Below are positions 24,943 to 38,100 of a stretch of 64,000 bases of DNA, one piece after another. Position 1 is the stretch's first letter. The number at the start of each line of letters is the position of its first letter. Origin of the DNA: Bombyx mori (Eukaryota > Arthropoda > Insecta > Lepidoptera > Bombycidae); the NCBI RefSeq assembly GCF_030269925.1, contig NC_085111.1, forward strand, positions 9,044,142 through 9,108,141, read 5' to 3'. The position numbers and the translations under genes are program-made. Below the pieces are notes generated by a model, which had not been told where the DNA came from, did not search any database, and saw only the letters and a program-made list of their open reading frames with translations.

Positions 24943-26877
24943 TGTTTTGATTTATCTGACACCTAATTGCCAAATTAATTTTAAAATAAAACTATAATAT
25001 AAAAATAATTCAAATCATGTCTAGGTCTTGTTAGTTTAAGAAATTTCCATAAAAAAAGATTTTAATTTCTATCAGATTCGAGAAGAAACTGAGAATTGAG
25101 ATTTTAGATTAGTTTCACAATAACGTTCTACTCGGCACAGAAGACTGCTCCGTGGCCGAAAGTCAATGATGGTTTAATAATTTTCAAAATAATAATAATA
25201 ATAATATGGCATAAACGAAAGCGAAAGAGGGCAGCCTTAATCCTCTGAAATTCATCGATGTTTGTAGACCTGCGACGTCTTGCCTGCAAATCCGGGCATT
25301 CGCGACTTCAAAACTAGCATTTTTATGATTTCACCCAGACACGGTCGTACTTTGGCATCACGTATATTTATTTAATATGAATTTGTAATATTGTGATCAA
25401 TATTCTGAATTTACAAAGCCATAGGTTAGCCCATGAGCCCAACCTGGTTAGATCTTAAAGTACATAATACGTTAATGTCAAATGTTTTTTTTATTCAAAT
25501 AGATTTTGCAGAGGTTTTCAAATAAAACCCAGTTTCAATATTTTTTAAATGTTTTCTAATTTCCATTGTTTGGCTATTTCCTAATTAATGCACGCTAGTA
25601 GAGTTCAGTGGCGGTTTCACTTGTCAAGTACCATAAACCTCTTGATCTTGCAGAAATAATTGTAATCGGTTATACAATAAACTATCTATTTTTATGCGTA
25701 CTATATTTGCAAATATAAACCAGTAAATAAATTGTAATAAGATACCCAATGTGGTCTGATCAACTTCGCAATGGTATGGTAAAGTTTAGGTACAATATCT
25801 CTTGTGAATCTTGAGTGAAAATTATCGACTGAAATTAAACAAATTATTTTTCAAAGATAATTGTTTTGTTAAATAAAAAAAAAAAACTTTGAAATCATTA
25901 CGTTGTCGATCAGAGAATAGATTCATCTAAACTAAAACATCAGTTTTCAGAAATTCCTTAAGCAACTGAAGTAAATAAATTTTGCCATCTGGTCTGAAGG
26001 ATATTTAATTTACCCGTAAGTGCAGTCAGTGCTCGAGATTCACCGTTTCCTGAACATCTGGAGTAAATAATCAAAGGCGATGTGCTCTGTCATGAAAAAT
26101 AAGGCTGGCAATTTAATACTTTCTACTTTATAAACGTTATCATTTCACTTCATTAGCGAAGTCGATATTTTAGTAGACACATTAGGGATGTCGTTCCTAG
26201 TCCTACAAAATGATATATGTATACGGAAAGAGCCAGGACTTAAATGAGTCGACTATTATCAAAGCCGGCAATCTGACTTTTGGACAATGATTGGTAAATC
26301 AGAAAAACGAATTATTGACTTTGTATTCCATTGGCAGTCACAAAACTCTTCGGAACGAAATTTTAGATAAATAACAGGTTAAGTATTAACCTTTATTTAG
26401 TGAAGGTTTTGAACCGTATTCTTTGAAGGAGACGATTATATTCAAATCAATCTGTATTGACATATCAATAAAAATATTTTGTCCAAATGCACAGATTGCC
26501 ACCTTTGATAATAGACGACTCAAATGCTGTCTTGTATCAGTTTGGTGTTAGAAAGGAATTTCCTTGATGTTCACAAATCATATATTTACTCCTGAATTGC
26601 GATGTGAATTAATGAGTTTATATATTTTATCATACAGCATCAATAGTTCGCTTAATTCCCAAGGAAACCGACTAGTGGGTCTATTACAGACGATAAAATG
26701 TTTGCTATTAGGATTTTTTCTTTGTTCGTATCTATTACTGTCAAAAGTAGATATCCCATTTGATGGTAAGCCATCATCGTCGCTTGTTAATGTCGATAAT
26801 GTAAGTAGTATAGTAAAACATCTGCCTACCGCTGGGGAATTTTGAAACACATTTAGGGGAGAGTGATGCAAGCTATT
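24943..26877. other. Intergenic, no gene seen
   Basis: AT-rich; a short AAT microsatellite at about 25188-25206. Overlapping ORFs on both strands at 26564-26895 have no motif or splice support. Confidence 0.4.
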
Positions 26878-27503
26878 GTTTTTTTTTCCTACCAATGCTG
26901 ATTGATAGCCTTGAGAGGCTATTTTTTTTTATTTTATTGCTTAGATGGGTGGACGAGCTCACAGCCCACCTGATGTTAAGTGGTTACTGGAGCCCATAGA
27001 CATCTACAACGTAAATGCGCCACCCACCTTGAGATATAAGTTGTAAGGTCTCAGTATAGTTAAAACGGCAGCCCCACCCTTCAAACCGAAACGCATTACT
27101 GCTTCACGGCAGAAATAGGCAGGGTGGTGGTACTTACCCGCGCGGACTCACAAGTGCTCCTACCACCAGTACAATATTTCAGCTTCGCCCTAACATGTAG
27201 GTGACCTCACGGGGTTCAAACCGGAGTGTTGCTAGCACTGGCCCTAGCCGTGCTTCGCAGAATCTACCACCGGATCGAAAACGCGACCCACTGAGAAGAT
27301 CCATAGACACAGCCCACTCAGTTTCTCGCCGGATTTTCTCAGTGGGTCGCGTTTCCGATCCGGTGGTAGATTCTGTGAAGCACGGCTCTTGTTAGGGTTC
27401 GTGTTAGCAACGTCGTCAGGTTTGAGCCCCGTGAGCTCACCTACTAGTTAAGGTTACGCTGAAATAGCCTCTCAAGGCTCTCAGCTTAGGTAGGAAGAAG
27501 AAA
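26878..27503. repeat. Long inverted repeat, left arm split by Bm1
   Basis: Two head-to-head copies of the LINE-tail-type repeat form a hairpin. The left arm is 26878-26920 plus 27172-27302, the right arm 27331-27503, and the spacer about 28 bp. Matching blocks are cggatcgaaaacgcgaccca at left against the complement of tgggtcgcgtttccgatccg at right, aatctaccaccgg against ccggtggtagatt, and gatagccttgagaggcta against cctctcaaggctct. Pairing is imperfect but continuous. No ORF of meaning. Confidence 0.75.
26921..27171 (-). mobile_element. Bm1 SINE inserted in inverted repeat
   Basis: Minus-strand Bm1 tail unit (attgcttagatgggtggacg ... ctcctaccaccagt). It interrupts the left arm of the surrounding inverted repeat between gaggctatt and atatttcagc. 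Confidence 0.9.
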
Positions 27504-28861
27504 AGGAGCGAGATCGGAGCTCTTGGTGTGAGCTTATTCAAAGTGATACCGGTATCTAGTCGAAACGAGCCGTCTAGACTACAGACTGGCCTACAGCTAG
27601 TCTAACGCACTATTTCGACCGGCGTCACATCAAGCCAGACGTCAGCTAGGTTTTGTTCGCGAACATACCTATTATTATTGCAGAAGATATAATTTCGGGA
27701 TAATATTTGGAAACTTACCGGACCCATATCGAAATCCTGTTAATCTTGAAAATTACAGTATAATATCAGTTTAATTAACATTATTTAGGTACCTGAATAA
27801 CGTTAATTGTTAATGTAAATGTTTAATTTTGGAAGAAAGAACTAGGAAAATCTAAGATTAATAAAGCAACGACAATAAAATTGAATAACCCTTTTATTTG
27901 AATCGGCCTAAACCTACCTCCCTGTTTTTTATCTCTTGGTTCATTTGTTTCTTTGTTCATAACCTCAAAATAATGTAGCAGGTTAATTTTATGGCTTTGT
28001 ACAATACGCCATCTTTGTTTATACAGTAAGCACTTACAATTATCTAAAAATGTTAGATTAGATTGATTCCAGTCTGTAGTTATTTTAGAAGTTTGCCGTT
28101 CATGAATGGAGAGGGAGGTCGGCGACGGGTCGGCTCAGGTTGCCTAGCAACGCATCCCTCTCGACTCGAGTCACCGTTTGACCCTGGAGGTCGCTCATCC
28201 CGATGTCATTCCCCTACGAGTAGGCATTTGTATGCACGAAAACAAATCACTAAAACATTTGATCTTTTATTTTTTAAGTATCTTTCAAAAGTTCACTCTT
28301 ATTGATTTAATTAGGAATATAAATAGTTAGGAGGTAGTAGATAATTTCGACATTATAGCGTTTCATGTTTCAATAAAAGGCAACACAAAAGTATTTTGTG
28401 TATAACGCCATCTATGATTAGTATGGATAAGCTTTAGAAAATAGGGCTAATGTTTTATGGTGTCTAATAAAATTTCCACAAATCAATGAATATTAGTTCA
28501 AACAGCTACTTACAGAGGGGGCATCAATCGCATTACTTCGTTTTAAGCATTTTGATAAATCAAAGTTTCACTCAACACCGTAGATTAAGCTTTTAACAAT
28601 ACAGTAAGTATGTTTAAAAATTGTCAAAACCCTTATTCACCATTTCTGAACCAAAAACCGAATTAGTTTTAAAGTAGTAAACTAGATGGCGCTGTTATCA
28701 ATGACCTTTCAAAACGAAGATCATAATTTTATTAATATATTATGTGAGCTTTAATTAAATTTTTAGCATTATATATATGCATATTATTACTAAGTTTAAA
28801 GTTAAATTTGTCTATACGAACACATAAGTACTATTTAGCTATTTATACACTACCACGACAT
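27504..28861. other. Intergenic; perfect X-box palindrome
   Basis: No gene seen. Holds a GC-rich patch at 28100-28220 with GTTGCCTAGCAAC at 28139-28151, a perfect match to the RFX-factor X-box pattern (GTNRCC, spacer, RGYAAC). Confidence 0.45.
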
Positions 28862-28943
28862 GACGAGGTGGCCGAGTGGTTAAGGCGTTGGACTGCTAAT
28901 CCAATGTGCTCTGCACGCGTGGGTTCGAATCCCATCCTCGTCG
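28862..28943 (+). tRNA. tRNA-Ser (anticodon GCT)
   Basis: An 82-nt serine tRNA for AGC/AGU codons. The acceptor stem GACGAGG (28862-28868) pairs with CCTCGTC (28936-28942), discriminator G. The D-arm/A box is tggccgagtgg. The anticodon stem TTGGA/TCCAA encloses ctGCTaa (anticodon 28895-28897). The long variable arm (tgtgctctgcacgc) is typical of class II serine tRNA. The T-arm/B box is gggttcgaatccc. No intron. A run of six T (28947-28952) directly downstream is the pol III terminator. All stems are intact, so it looks functional. Confidence 0.95.
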
Positions 28944-28946
28944 GTA

Positions 28947-28952
28947 TTTTTT
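28947..28952 (+). terminator. Pol III terminator of tRNA-Ser
   Basis: TTTTTT starting four bases after the discriminator base of the tRNA. Confidence 0.8.
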
Positions 28953-29881
28953 ATAAATCTGAATCGATTTTAGACATACAGGATCGTAAATTAATACATA
29001 TATGTCTAAAAAGTCTGTTTTAACAATTCTTCTATTATGGTAAAAATAAGAAACATCTCTCTGATTCTAATTAACATAATTAATTGGAAAGTCGATTTTT
29101 ATCTACTGCGTATTCACACAGAAGGCATTAAATAAAAAGTGGACTAGACCTCTAGTAGTCCACCGTATGGTTCAAAAATGATTTAGTGGTCGCATTACAA
29201 GGACAATTGACAGTTTAGAAAACATAGGTAATTAATTATAAACGTTGAAGGATTTTTTTTCAGTAGACAGAGCTTCAAGAGCTGTCTGTACCTCTGTAAA
29301 AGTGCGACAACTCATCGAGAGAAAACTCAAGTTGTTTGGCGACCGACTTTTGTGTCTTAAATACCTAGATGAAGAACTCACGGATCTAAATTAAAAACAA
29401 TTGAAAGTTAAAATATAAAACGTCATAAAAAAAAAAAAATTAAAATGTCCGGTGCACAGGTATGAGAAATGTAAAGTGCACATTTTCAATAACGTTCAAA
29501 GAAACTAGCAGAGCGACAACAATTTTAACTTAATCACAATTGTTCAGCTTGTTTGTTTTTTAACTCATTTTTTTTTTATTGATTAGAAGTTATTGTTCAT
29601 CACGTAGGTACATCACATTTATCACGTTTTTTTTTATTTTAAAAATTAATTTTTTTTATTACAATAACACAATTTTTTTATTACAATATTACAATATCAC
29701 GTTTTGTAAGATGAAGCGGATGTGTTTGTTGGTTAGTTTAAGAGTTTGTGACGTTCTTACGTCGTTACAACGCAATCGAACCTGATCAAATTATGCATAC
29801 ACTTTAATAGATGCACGAATAAAAAAACAGGGTACCATTCATAAAGAAAAGTACTATTCCGGGTCAAGTTACAATTAAAAG
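28953..29881. other. Intergenic, no gene seen
   Basis: AT-rich and T-rich; no repeat or gene recognised. Confidence 0.4.
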
Positions 29882-30037
29882 TTTTTTTTTTTTTTGGCTT
29901 GTTTGGGTGGACGGGCACACAGCCCATCTGGTGTTAAGTCCCACCCTTCAAGCCGAAACGCATTACTGCTTCACGGCCGAAATAGGCGGGGTGGTGGTAC
30001 CTACCCATGCGGTCTCATCAGAGGTCCTACAACCAGT
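29882..30037 (-). mobile_element. Bm1 SINE with internal deletion
   Basis: Minus-strand copy. ctggtgttaagt is joined directly to cccacccttcaagccgaaac, so about 100 bp of the tail unit is missing. The rest reads normally to aggtcctacaaccagt. Confidence 0.8.
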
Positions 30038-31234
30038 GAAATTATAACGTTAATACGGAATCCTTGGTGCATTGTCATAAATCCGCATTTATTTCGAATG
30101 TCTCAGCACAGTTTTCACGTTAATCAGTCGTTATCATTGTAATCGCCAGCAAAAACAGATACGGACGGCTCTAGCGCGTATGGCTATCATTCGTTACAAA
30201 TTTATCTAGACCTGCTTTCATTATCTTATCGTAGATATAACTGGCACCCTTTATTTTACAAGTTGGCTATGTGTTGGGCGCGTCCGGACCGAATGAGGCC
30301 CTTACAAGAGTTGCGAGTTTTTTATTCATAAACAAATAACGGAGGAGAAAATTTGTGTTTTCATTTTACGTTCGTAAATGATAAACGTGTTTAGTGTACT
30401 GTTTTAAAGAGGTTTAAGTGCGGAGTTTTCTCGAATGTAAGTCCAATTTCATTCGTAGTAGGTATTGTTGTATTATCCTTGCATTGCGAAAGCTTAGAAG
30501 TTGATTTGTTAGTATTGTTGAGTTTCAAACGAAAAGGAGCTCAAGCCGGTATGCCGTTTACGTTTTGTACAAAAGTCACATGTAGCCCAATTACCGAAGT
30601 GGATCAAGGTCAACAAACAAGTGCGTGAATTAACCAGACATAATTTAAGCAAATACAATGTTAAGTACATTGTATCAAGACATTTAATCAATGATCAGCG
30701 TATTCTTTTCTCGCTTGCATTTAGTAATCTTAAAATTAAGATTTTCTTAATAGTACCTACTTAAAAAAAAATTAGTCACTGGGTTCTCGGTTAGTAGATA
30801 TGGTCGACGTTCGGTAATCTTCGACAAAGACGGATATAATAAAAAATTAAAAAAAATCTGCATTTCAGATTTTTAATTCGCTGTGCTCTTTCAATAACAT
30901 TTCGATGGTGTTTAACTTAACTAAATTGTCTACGTTCATAGTTAGAATTGTATCTTTTGAGCCCTTATCAAAACTAGAGCATGCAAATACACATAAACCA
31001 ATGTTCCAATTCTAACTCGATAACGATTACTTTATTCTTTTTAATCAACGACATTGCAACATTCTATTATTGGTCATATGTTTATAAACTAGCATATAAA
31101 TTATTGAAATGTGTTTGTACTGAACGCTATAAAATATACAATGTATTTATTTATATTCTTTCATGGTTTATCTCATATAAAGAGGATATTGAAGATAAAA
31201 ACCCCGACTAAATATTAGGTCCTAAAGCAAAAAC
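30038..31234. other. Intergenic, no gene seen
   Basis: No coding signal or known repeat. Confidence 0.4.
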
Positions 31235-31372
31235 TGTTAAAACTGAGACCTTAGAACTATTTTCTCAAGGTAGGTGGGGCGGCATTTACGTTGTAGATGT
31301 CTACGGGCTCCGGTACCTACTTAAACCAGCTGGGGCGTGAGCTTGTTCACAATCTAATCAATAATAAAAAAA
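31235..31372 (+). mobile_element. Bm1 SINE fragment
   Basis: Only the last third of the element: aactgagaccttagaact, acgttgtagatgtctacggg, gtgagcttgttcac, A-rich end. Diverged. Confidence 0.75.
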
Positions 31373-31877
31373 GGTAAATAGTACCAATTAGTAGGCAACA
31401 ATTCACAAATGTGTAGAAGGCACTTCGGCCGCTCCCTGTAACTAGTAGGTACCTGTAACATAATTGATAAAATATCATGAATGCCTTTTGTAATTCGTCA
31501 TCGATATAGATAACATTTAATATGAATGCCAGAGAATTGTTTCAGAGGTGCTAAACAAATCTATATTCTTAATTTAAATTATGTTTAGTATTAAATGCCT
31601 TACATTCACGAAACTTTACAAAGCTACAGATACATTTTGATAGTATACCAAGAATTCACGGGTACATATCCAATTAGTAAGGGTTATTATAACGCGATTT
31701 AACGTTTTTAAGTAAATATCAATATTGCTTGTCACCATCACGGTCGCCGAAACTCATTGAGAAAAATGTTCAACAATAACAATGATAATATTATGTTTAA
31801 AAAATTAATATCACTGTAGCTACATATAAGCCGTCCCTGTATTATTCAAAAATCGATCACTGAAACCGTGAAGTAAG
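31373..31877. other. Intergenic, no gene seen
   Basis: Upstream flank of the 32.2-kb gene; no promoter element identified with confidence. A 5' untranslated exon could lie here or farther upstream because the first coding exon is preceded by a splice acceptor. Confidence 0.35.
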
Positions 31878-32129
31878 TTTTTTTTATTTTTTTTTATTGC
31901 TTTTTATTGATGGACAAGCTCACAGCCCACCCGGTGTTAAGTGGTTATTGGAGCCCATAGACATCTACAACCTAAATGCGCCACCCACCTTGAGATATAA
32001 GTTCTAAGGTCTCAGTATAGTTACAACAGCTACCCACCCTTCAAACCGAAACGCATTACTGCTTCACGGTAGAAATAGGCGGAGTGGTGGTACCTACCCG
32101 TGCGGACTCACAAGAGGTCCTACCACCAT
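31878..32129 (-). mobile_element. Bm1 SINE next to first coding exon
   Basis: Minus-strand tail unit ending 40 bp before the splice acceptor (32167-32169) that precedes the start codon of the VWA-like gene. Confidence 0.85.
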
Positions 32130-32180
32130 TAAAGAATTTAATTAAAATTTCGTTTTTATTTTTTTCCAGAGATCATCACG

Positions 32181-35100
32181 ATGTATTGGCTACCATTCTT
32201 TATGGTAGCTGTTGTGGGTACTACCCACGGACAACTAACGGCGCAGTCCAGTATCGCACCAGAGCTACGGGAATGCTATTTTGATCCCATACTGTTAAAC
32301 AGAAACAATCTCCCTCCGACCACAATTCCTGTTCTCATTGACATCATTCGTAGAATCGAAGATAATCCTGATGTGAACATGGACTTAAGACAACTGTCCG
32401 CGTTACTTCTTCACACGTAAGTACCTACTCCAGTCAAGCAATAGTTTAATTATTCATTTTTAAGACTATTATTAGTTTATTATAAAAGAACAACTTAAAT
32501 ATATGAATTCTAAAATATGTAAAAAAATATAGCCCGTCAGTGTTGGGACGATTATAAGGATTCTAATATACATTTTGTTGAGGTGCTTAGAAGTGTGGTT
32601 TAAAAAACAAACTCTCATACATTAAAACTCAGAGGATTACAGTAATTGTTTGGACATTCGTGTTGAAATATTTTAACAAGCTTGTAGTCTGCTGGTTGAA
32701 ATAATACTCAACATCCCTTTAATAACGGCTGTAAAACATTGTTGTTTGATCGTATCCCAATTTTGAAAAGTATGTTTTTAATCACAGAATTTCACCTTTT
32801 ATCGCTATGTGATTGTCCCATTTTTTGCTGTACCTTCTTGCTTTTTGGTATGGAAATCATTTATTCATTTAGTGGTACCTAAATTACCATAGATACGCTA
32901 AATAACGACTAATTATTTAAATTTAATAAACATTGTTATAGTAGTAGAAAATTTAAAATTGCAGGTACCGCCAAGATGGTATAGAATTTCACCAGCCGGA
33001 AGGTAATTTAGCCATATCTTCGAATGTGATACCGTTTGCACCAACCTTCCACTCCTTTCATCGTCACAGGCTGCTACTAACAAGACTCATACCTAGTAAT
33101 TTGCAGACACTTGGAAATACAACTGTTAATTCAGTGCTCAAGGTGGGTTTGTTTTAGAAAAAATTATATTACCGATTGAGGATCGGATACATCAATCTGT
33201 GTAAATTGAACTAAATTAAATAGAAGCAGTGAGTTAATGCGTTATTATGTGTATTTTAGGACTAATAAAAATCTTCTACTTTTACTTGCCCTTATCCCAC
33301 TTCTTTTTTTTAATTGCTTCGATGGCTGGACGAGCTCACAGCCCACCTGGTGTTAAGTGGTTACTGGAGCCCATAGACATCTACAACTTAAATGCGCCAC
33401 CCACTTTGAGATATAAGTTATAAGGCCGCAAGTATAGTTACAAAAGCTGCTGCACCCTTCAAACCGAAACGCATTACTGCTTCACGGCAGAAATAGGCAG
33501 GGCGGTGGTACCCACCCGTGCGGACTCGCCAGAGGTTCTACTATCACTAAAATACCACATAATGTAGGCAGCGGCTTGGCTCTGCCCCTGGTATTGCTGA
33601 GGTCTATGGGTAATGGTAACCACTCACCATCAGGTATTGGCCACACCACAAGGGCAATAGCAAAAAAAATATAAAAAAAACATGTGGGATCGGTGCAACG
33701 TGTCCTCTTTTCATGCTGCACCGGGATTAGGCATAAGTCGACTTTTGCAATTTATATAAACGATTCCACATAATTATTAAACAATTTTCAGTGCACTCTA
33801 CATCACATGTTGTCGACAACCGTTGACGCAAGACTGAGAGGAGATGAAAGCAATTGTAACCAGTTGTCACAGTATCGTGCGCTAAGAACAGGACGATCAA
33901 TTAGCGATGACGTTGAAATTTTAGATACTTCCTTACTGTGAGTGTAAACTTTCATAATTCATCATCAGCTCACCGTCGTCCACTGCTGGGCATAGGTCTC
34001 TCCCAATCCACACCAATGAACACAGTCTCTCCGCAAGGTCACCGGATAGCCTAGCCGGGAGTTGTCACAATTATTTAATTAATTAAAACTCAAACACTCC
34101 TTTCCCTTGATTAGTTAAGGATTAAAATAATAGTACAAATAGACGAGACTCTTTGTATTCTAAATTAATTATCATTAACATTTAAAAATGAATGCAATTA
34201 TTGAAATAAATAATAATTTAATAAACAACTTTTCTTTTCAGAAAAACTAATGATAAAAATGGGCAAATGCGGAATTTTGATCCAAACAGTGACGTTGAGT
34301 ATACTAGTAATTACGGTAGTCTTAAATCTGAACGCCAATTACTCGGAGAAAGTCAATGCCCACTATTAGATGGAGTGATTTTCACCCAATGGGGAGCTGT
34401 ATCAGGGGGAAACCTCATAGCTGGTATTGCGGCAGGTGCTCAACCACAACAGGTTCCTGTTCTTGAACTTGCAAAAGGATCTGTTTTAAATTATCCGAAT
34501 GTCCAACAAACTGTGACTTCACTGTATCCAGCAACACTCTCAGGTAGATAGAAAAGGAATTGTAAAATATGTTAAAGATTACAAACCTACTATTTATTTT
34601 AATTTAAAAATGTTGGTGTTTTGTCCATACCATACAACCAGCAAATACATTTTATCCTACAAAGAAATAAAAACAAAAGATAAAGTCAGATACAATTATA
34701 ATCGTAGTAATTATATGGATAGACATTAAAAAATATATTAAACTGCTTCAGAGCAGGAAACGGGAATAACAAAATGTCTTTTTCGACTTTTCCATATATA
34801 CTTAGTTCAAGTTGCAGTTATCTTTGGGGTTCTATTTGGGGTTGTGTGAGTGAGAAGACAACAATAAAATATAAATTTCATCAAATTTCTCGCATCCGAT
34901 GTTACCTTATTTAAATATTTTTTCAGGTGATTTGGCCGAGGCAATTCTTATTCAAGGAACTGAAAGAGGCAGTTCATCAATTTCGATCGGTACAGCAGGA
35001 AACTGGAACAGCACTCAAGCGCCTAGACACTTCATGATTCACAGCCGTGTCAACATAGAAATGACCGATCCAGAAATCAGAGGAGGCATCGATGGCTTTG

Positions 35101-38100
35101 TTCTCGGCAGTGCAATAACCTCAGTTTTAGGAACTTTTAGTTCTTTGAGACTGTCGCAGCTGTTGGACATGTATTATACACCGCGGGTAAATAAAAAAAA
35201 CAGCGTTCTTAAAATCAATCTGTTCGCATTGTTTTAATAACTGAATATATTAATTATTTATTATCTACAGAATGGGATATTTAGTCAAGCTTTTCGTGCA
35301 TGTAACCGTCGCGAATTGAGTCAAACGCATATCACAAATCAAAATTTAGCTGGGGAAACTTTTGCCTTTGCTGCCGCTCTTGATACGAACATGCCACTTA
35401 GAGGAACTATAATGGGTGGCCTCGAGCAACTAGTGAACAGCGCAGTCACCAATTTCCAAACATATTCTAGTAAGATTTTAAATTATACTAATGTTTAATT
35501 ACGATTATTCTTTATTAATGTTATTTATATTTTATTTTAGCTAGCAATTTGAACGACTTAAGCTGTGTTACCTCAGTAGCAACGAGCCTGGATTACAGAT
35601 TAAAAACGAATTTGTATATAGTTCTTGACTCATCATGGCCATACCAAGCAGTGTATCCGGCCATTGCATATTTAGTGGATTCAATAGAAGTAGACAAATT
35701 CGGATCGAGCATCACCCTGCTCAATGCATTTGATGGTAGTGTTGTTGTCAACACAACTTTCTCGCAAGTTGAATTCCACTCTAATTACACTTTAGCGGCA
35801 CATCAATCAAGTGAGTATGAAAGAAAAAATTGCGATTTTAATTGTTAATTAACTGACTACAAAAATATATATTTAATTTCACTTTTATTTCAGTGCTCAA
35901 TGGAGTAAATCTGCAAACTAGTCTGACAAACATCAGAATAATGATGCAAGACCAACTTCGTAATGAAAGCGCAAGAAATTACGTAGGAGGAAATTCAACT
36001 GTAGTGTTGTACCTCATCAATACCGGTCATCTACAGAACAATGAAATAGTTTTTGAACAAGCCCGACTTCTTAATGAAACAGTTCCGGGTAATTATTTTT
36101 ATTAACGATTTAGCGAAATGAGCTTAGGTCCTATCTGATTTTAGTCAGTTACCGTAAATACCTTTCTTACTGGTGACAGAGGGTTTTGTGAGCCCGCACG
36201 GGTAGGTACCACCACCATGCCTATTTTCGCCGTGAACCAGTAATGCGATTTAATTTGAAGGGTAGGGCAGCCGCTGTATTATGCGAAATTTATATTACGA
36301 AATTAGGGTCATGCATGTTGGACTCAGTTTCACGAAAGTAGTTTCGATATATGCGAAAGTAATTTCGTAAAAAAATTAGTGTCGCGAAATCCACAGTATC
36401 GCAGTAACCATGGCGCCATTAGCATCAAAGCTATATTTTGCTATATTCAATGTAAATTTAAAAAAGACTCAAGAAAAGAAAAAAAAAAAGACGATGGTAG
36501 AGTCGAGGATGGTTAACAAGAAGGCATTTAGGTGCAACGAAGTCAGTCTCTGAATTAGCTAGCAGATGAAGATCCTGACCGCTATAAAAACTATTTTCGA
36601 ATGAGTGAAGATAATTTTATTTTTTTACTGTTGGTGTTTTGGGTCCCAGAGACACTCTTGTCGCTGATATGAAAGCGCAGGCGCTTTCGCGACACTAGTT
36701 CATGTCGCGTCTACACTACAAAATTAGTTGCGTGACACTACTTTCACCAAAAAATCGCGTAGGGCACGAAACTTATTTGCATTCATGAAATTAATGCTTG
36801 CATTACGAAAATATTAAATTACACGTGAAACTGTTGGTAAAACTGATGTCACGAAACTAATTTCATACCATTAATTTCGTAATGTAAATTCGCCCTTAAA
36901 AAACTGAGACTGAGAACTCACGTCTCGGGTGCATATTGCAAGCCCTTAACTAACATCACCAACACTTCAATAGTAATATAGAGGCTTTTATGATTCAAGC
37001 ATATATTGGAAAATACGTGAAGATTATTACGTTAGCAGTAATCGTATCTGCTAAATTACGACTATTGCGACTAAGATCCTTTGACTACTTAGTTACTTTA
37101 TTTAAAAAAGGCCTACAGTCATGATCACTGATAAATCTTTTTTTGTTGAATTTAGATTTGAGGCTACTTTTTGCGACTGCTACGAATCAGTTCGATAACA
37201 TATGGAATTTGGTGCGTGATATTCACAACGACATCAGGGCGGTATCTTTGGCTACAACAGGCACAAACGTACCAATAGTCATGAGCCCAGTCCTGGAAAG
37301 AATTCAGTCAGGTAAGGATTGTGTGTTACTGTTGTTTTTTAGCGTGCAATTCATTATTTTTATTCTAAAATTGTATCATAAAATTGTAGTTTGTAATATT
37401 AAAATATAATTTTATGTGTGTGTCTTGTGAATTTAATAACAAATGCTTTTTCATATTACAACTAATGTAGAAACGAATATAAAAATAAGTAGATTTAAAC
37501 AAAACATTATTTTATTATTGCAGTTGGAAGAAGAATTGTGAATCCTCTTTGTGGTTCACAGTTTGTTGATCAATTGTCAGGCACGAGACAGTTTGACGAC
37601 TTCGTGGAACCTGGTTATATTAATTTCTACACAGTTAGTCCCAATTACTTTTATGTACACAATGATAACAGAAGAATCAGAATTTCTCGAAGTGCGAGTG
37701 GGGCTGGAAGTCTTGTTGTGTGTCATTCAAGAGCTGTTGCTCAACCAAGGTATTATGTGTTCGTTCAATATATACTTAGTCTGGCCATAAATACCGTTAC
37801 AAAGGAAAACAAAAAAAATTCTATTGCAAATAACATTTATTACTTTTACAGTGTGTTAGTTTAATACATAAATATAAAACAATTTAAAGTATAAAAAGCT
37901 TATTCGAAGTGGTCTCCATTGGCTGCAATACAGTCCTTTAAACGTTGAGGCCAGTTATCAATAGAACCACGCACTCTTTCCATGGGATTTTTTTTTCTGC
38001 CAATCGGATTGTTTTAGGGACTCCAAATTATCATGGCGTTTAGAGCAAGCCGTACTCTCTAAAACTGACCATAAATCATAATCCAGCGGATTAAGATCGG

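Noticed and set aside
26564..26895. Overlapping ORFs on both strands
   Set aside because: Mirror-image shadows with no motif; adjacent to a repeat structure.
34267..34551. Separate small genes for each ORF between 32 and 40 kb
   Set aside because: Flanking GT/AG signals and continuous phases show they are exons of one gene; internal ATGs are incidental.
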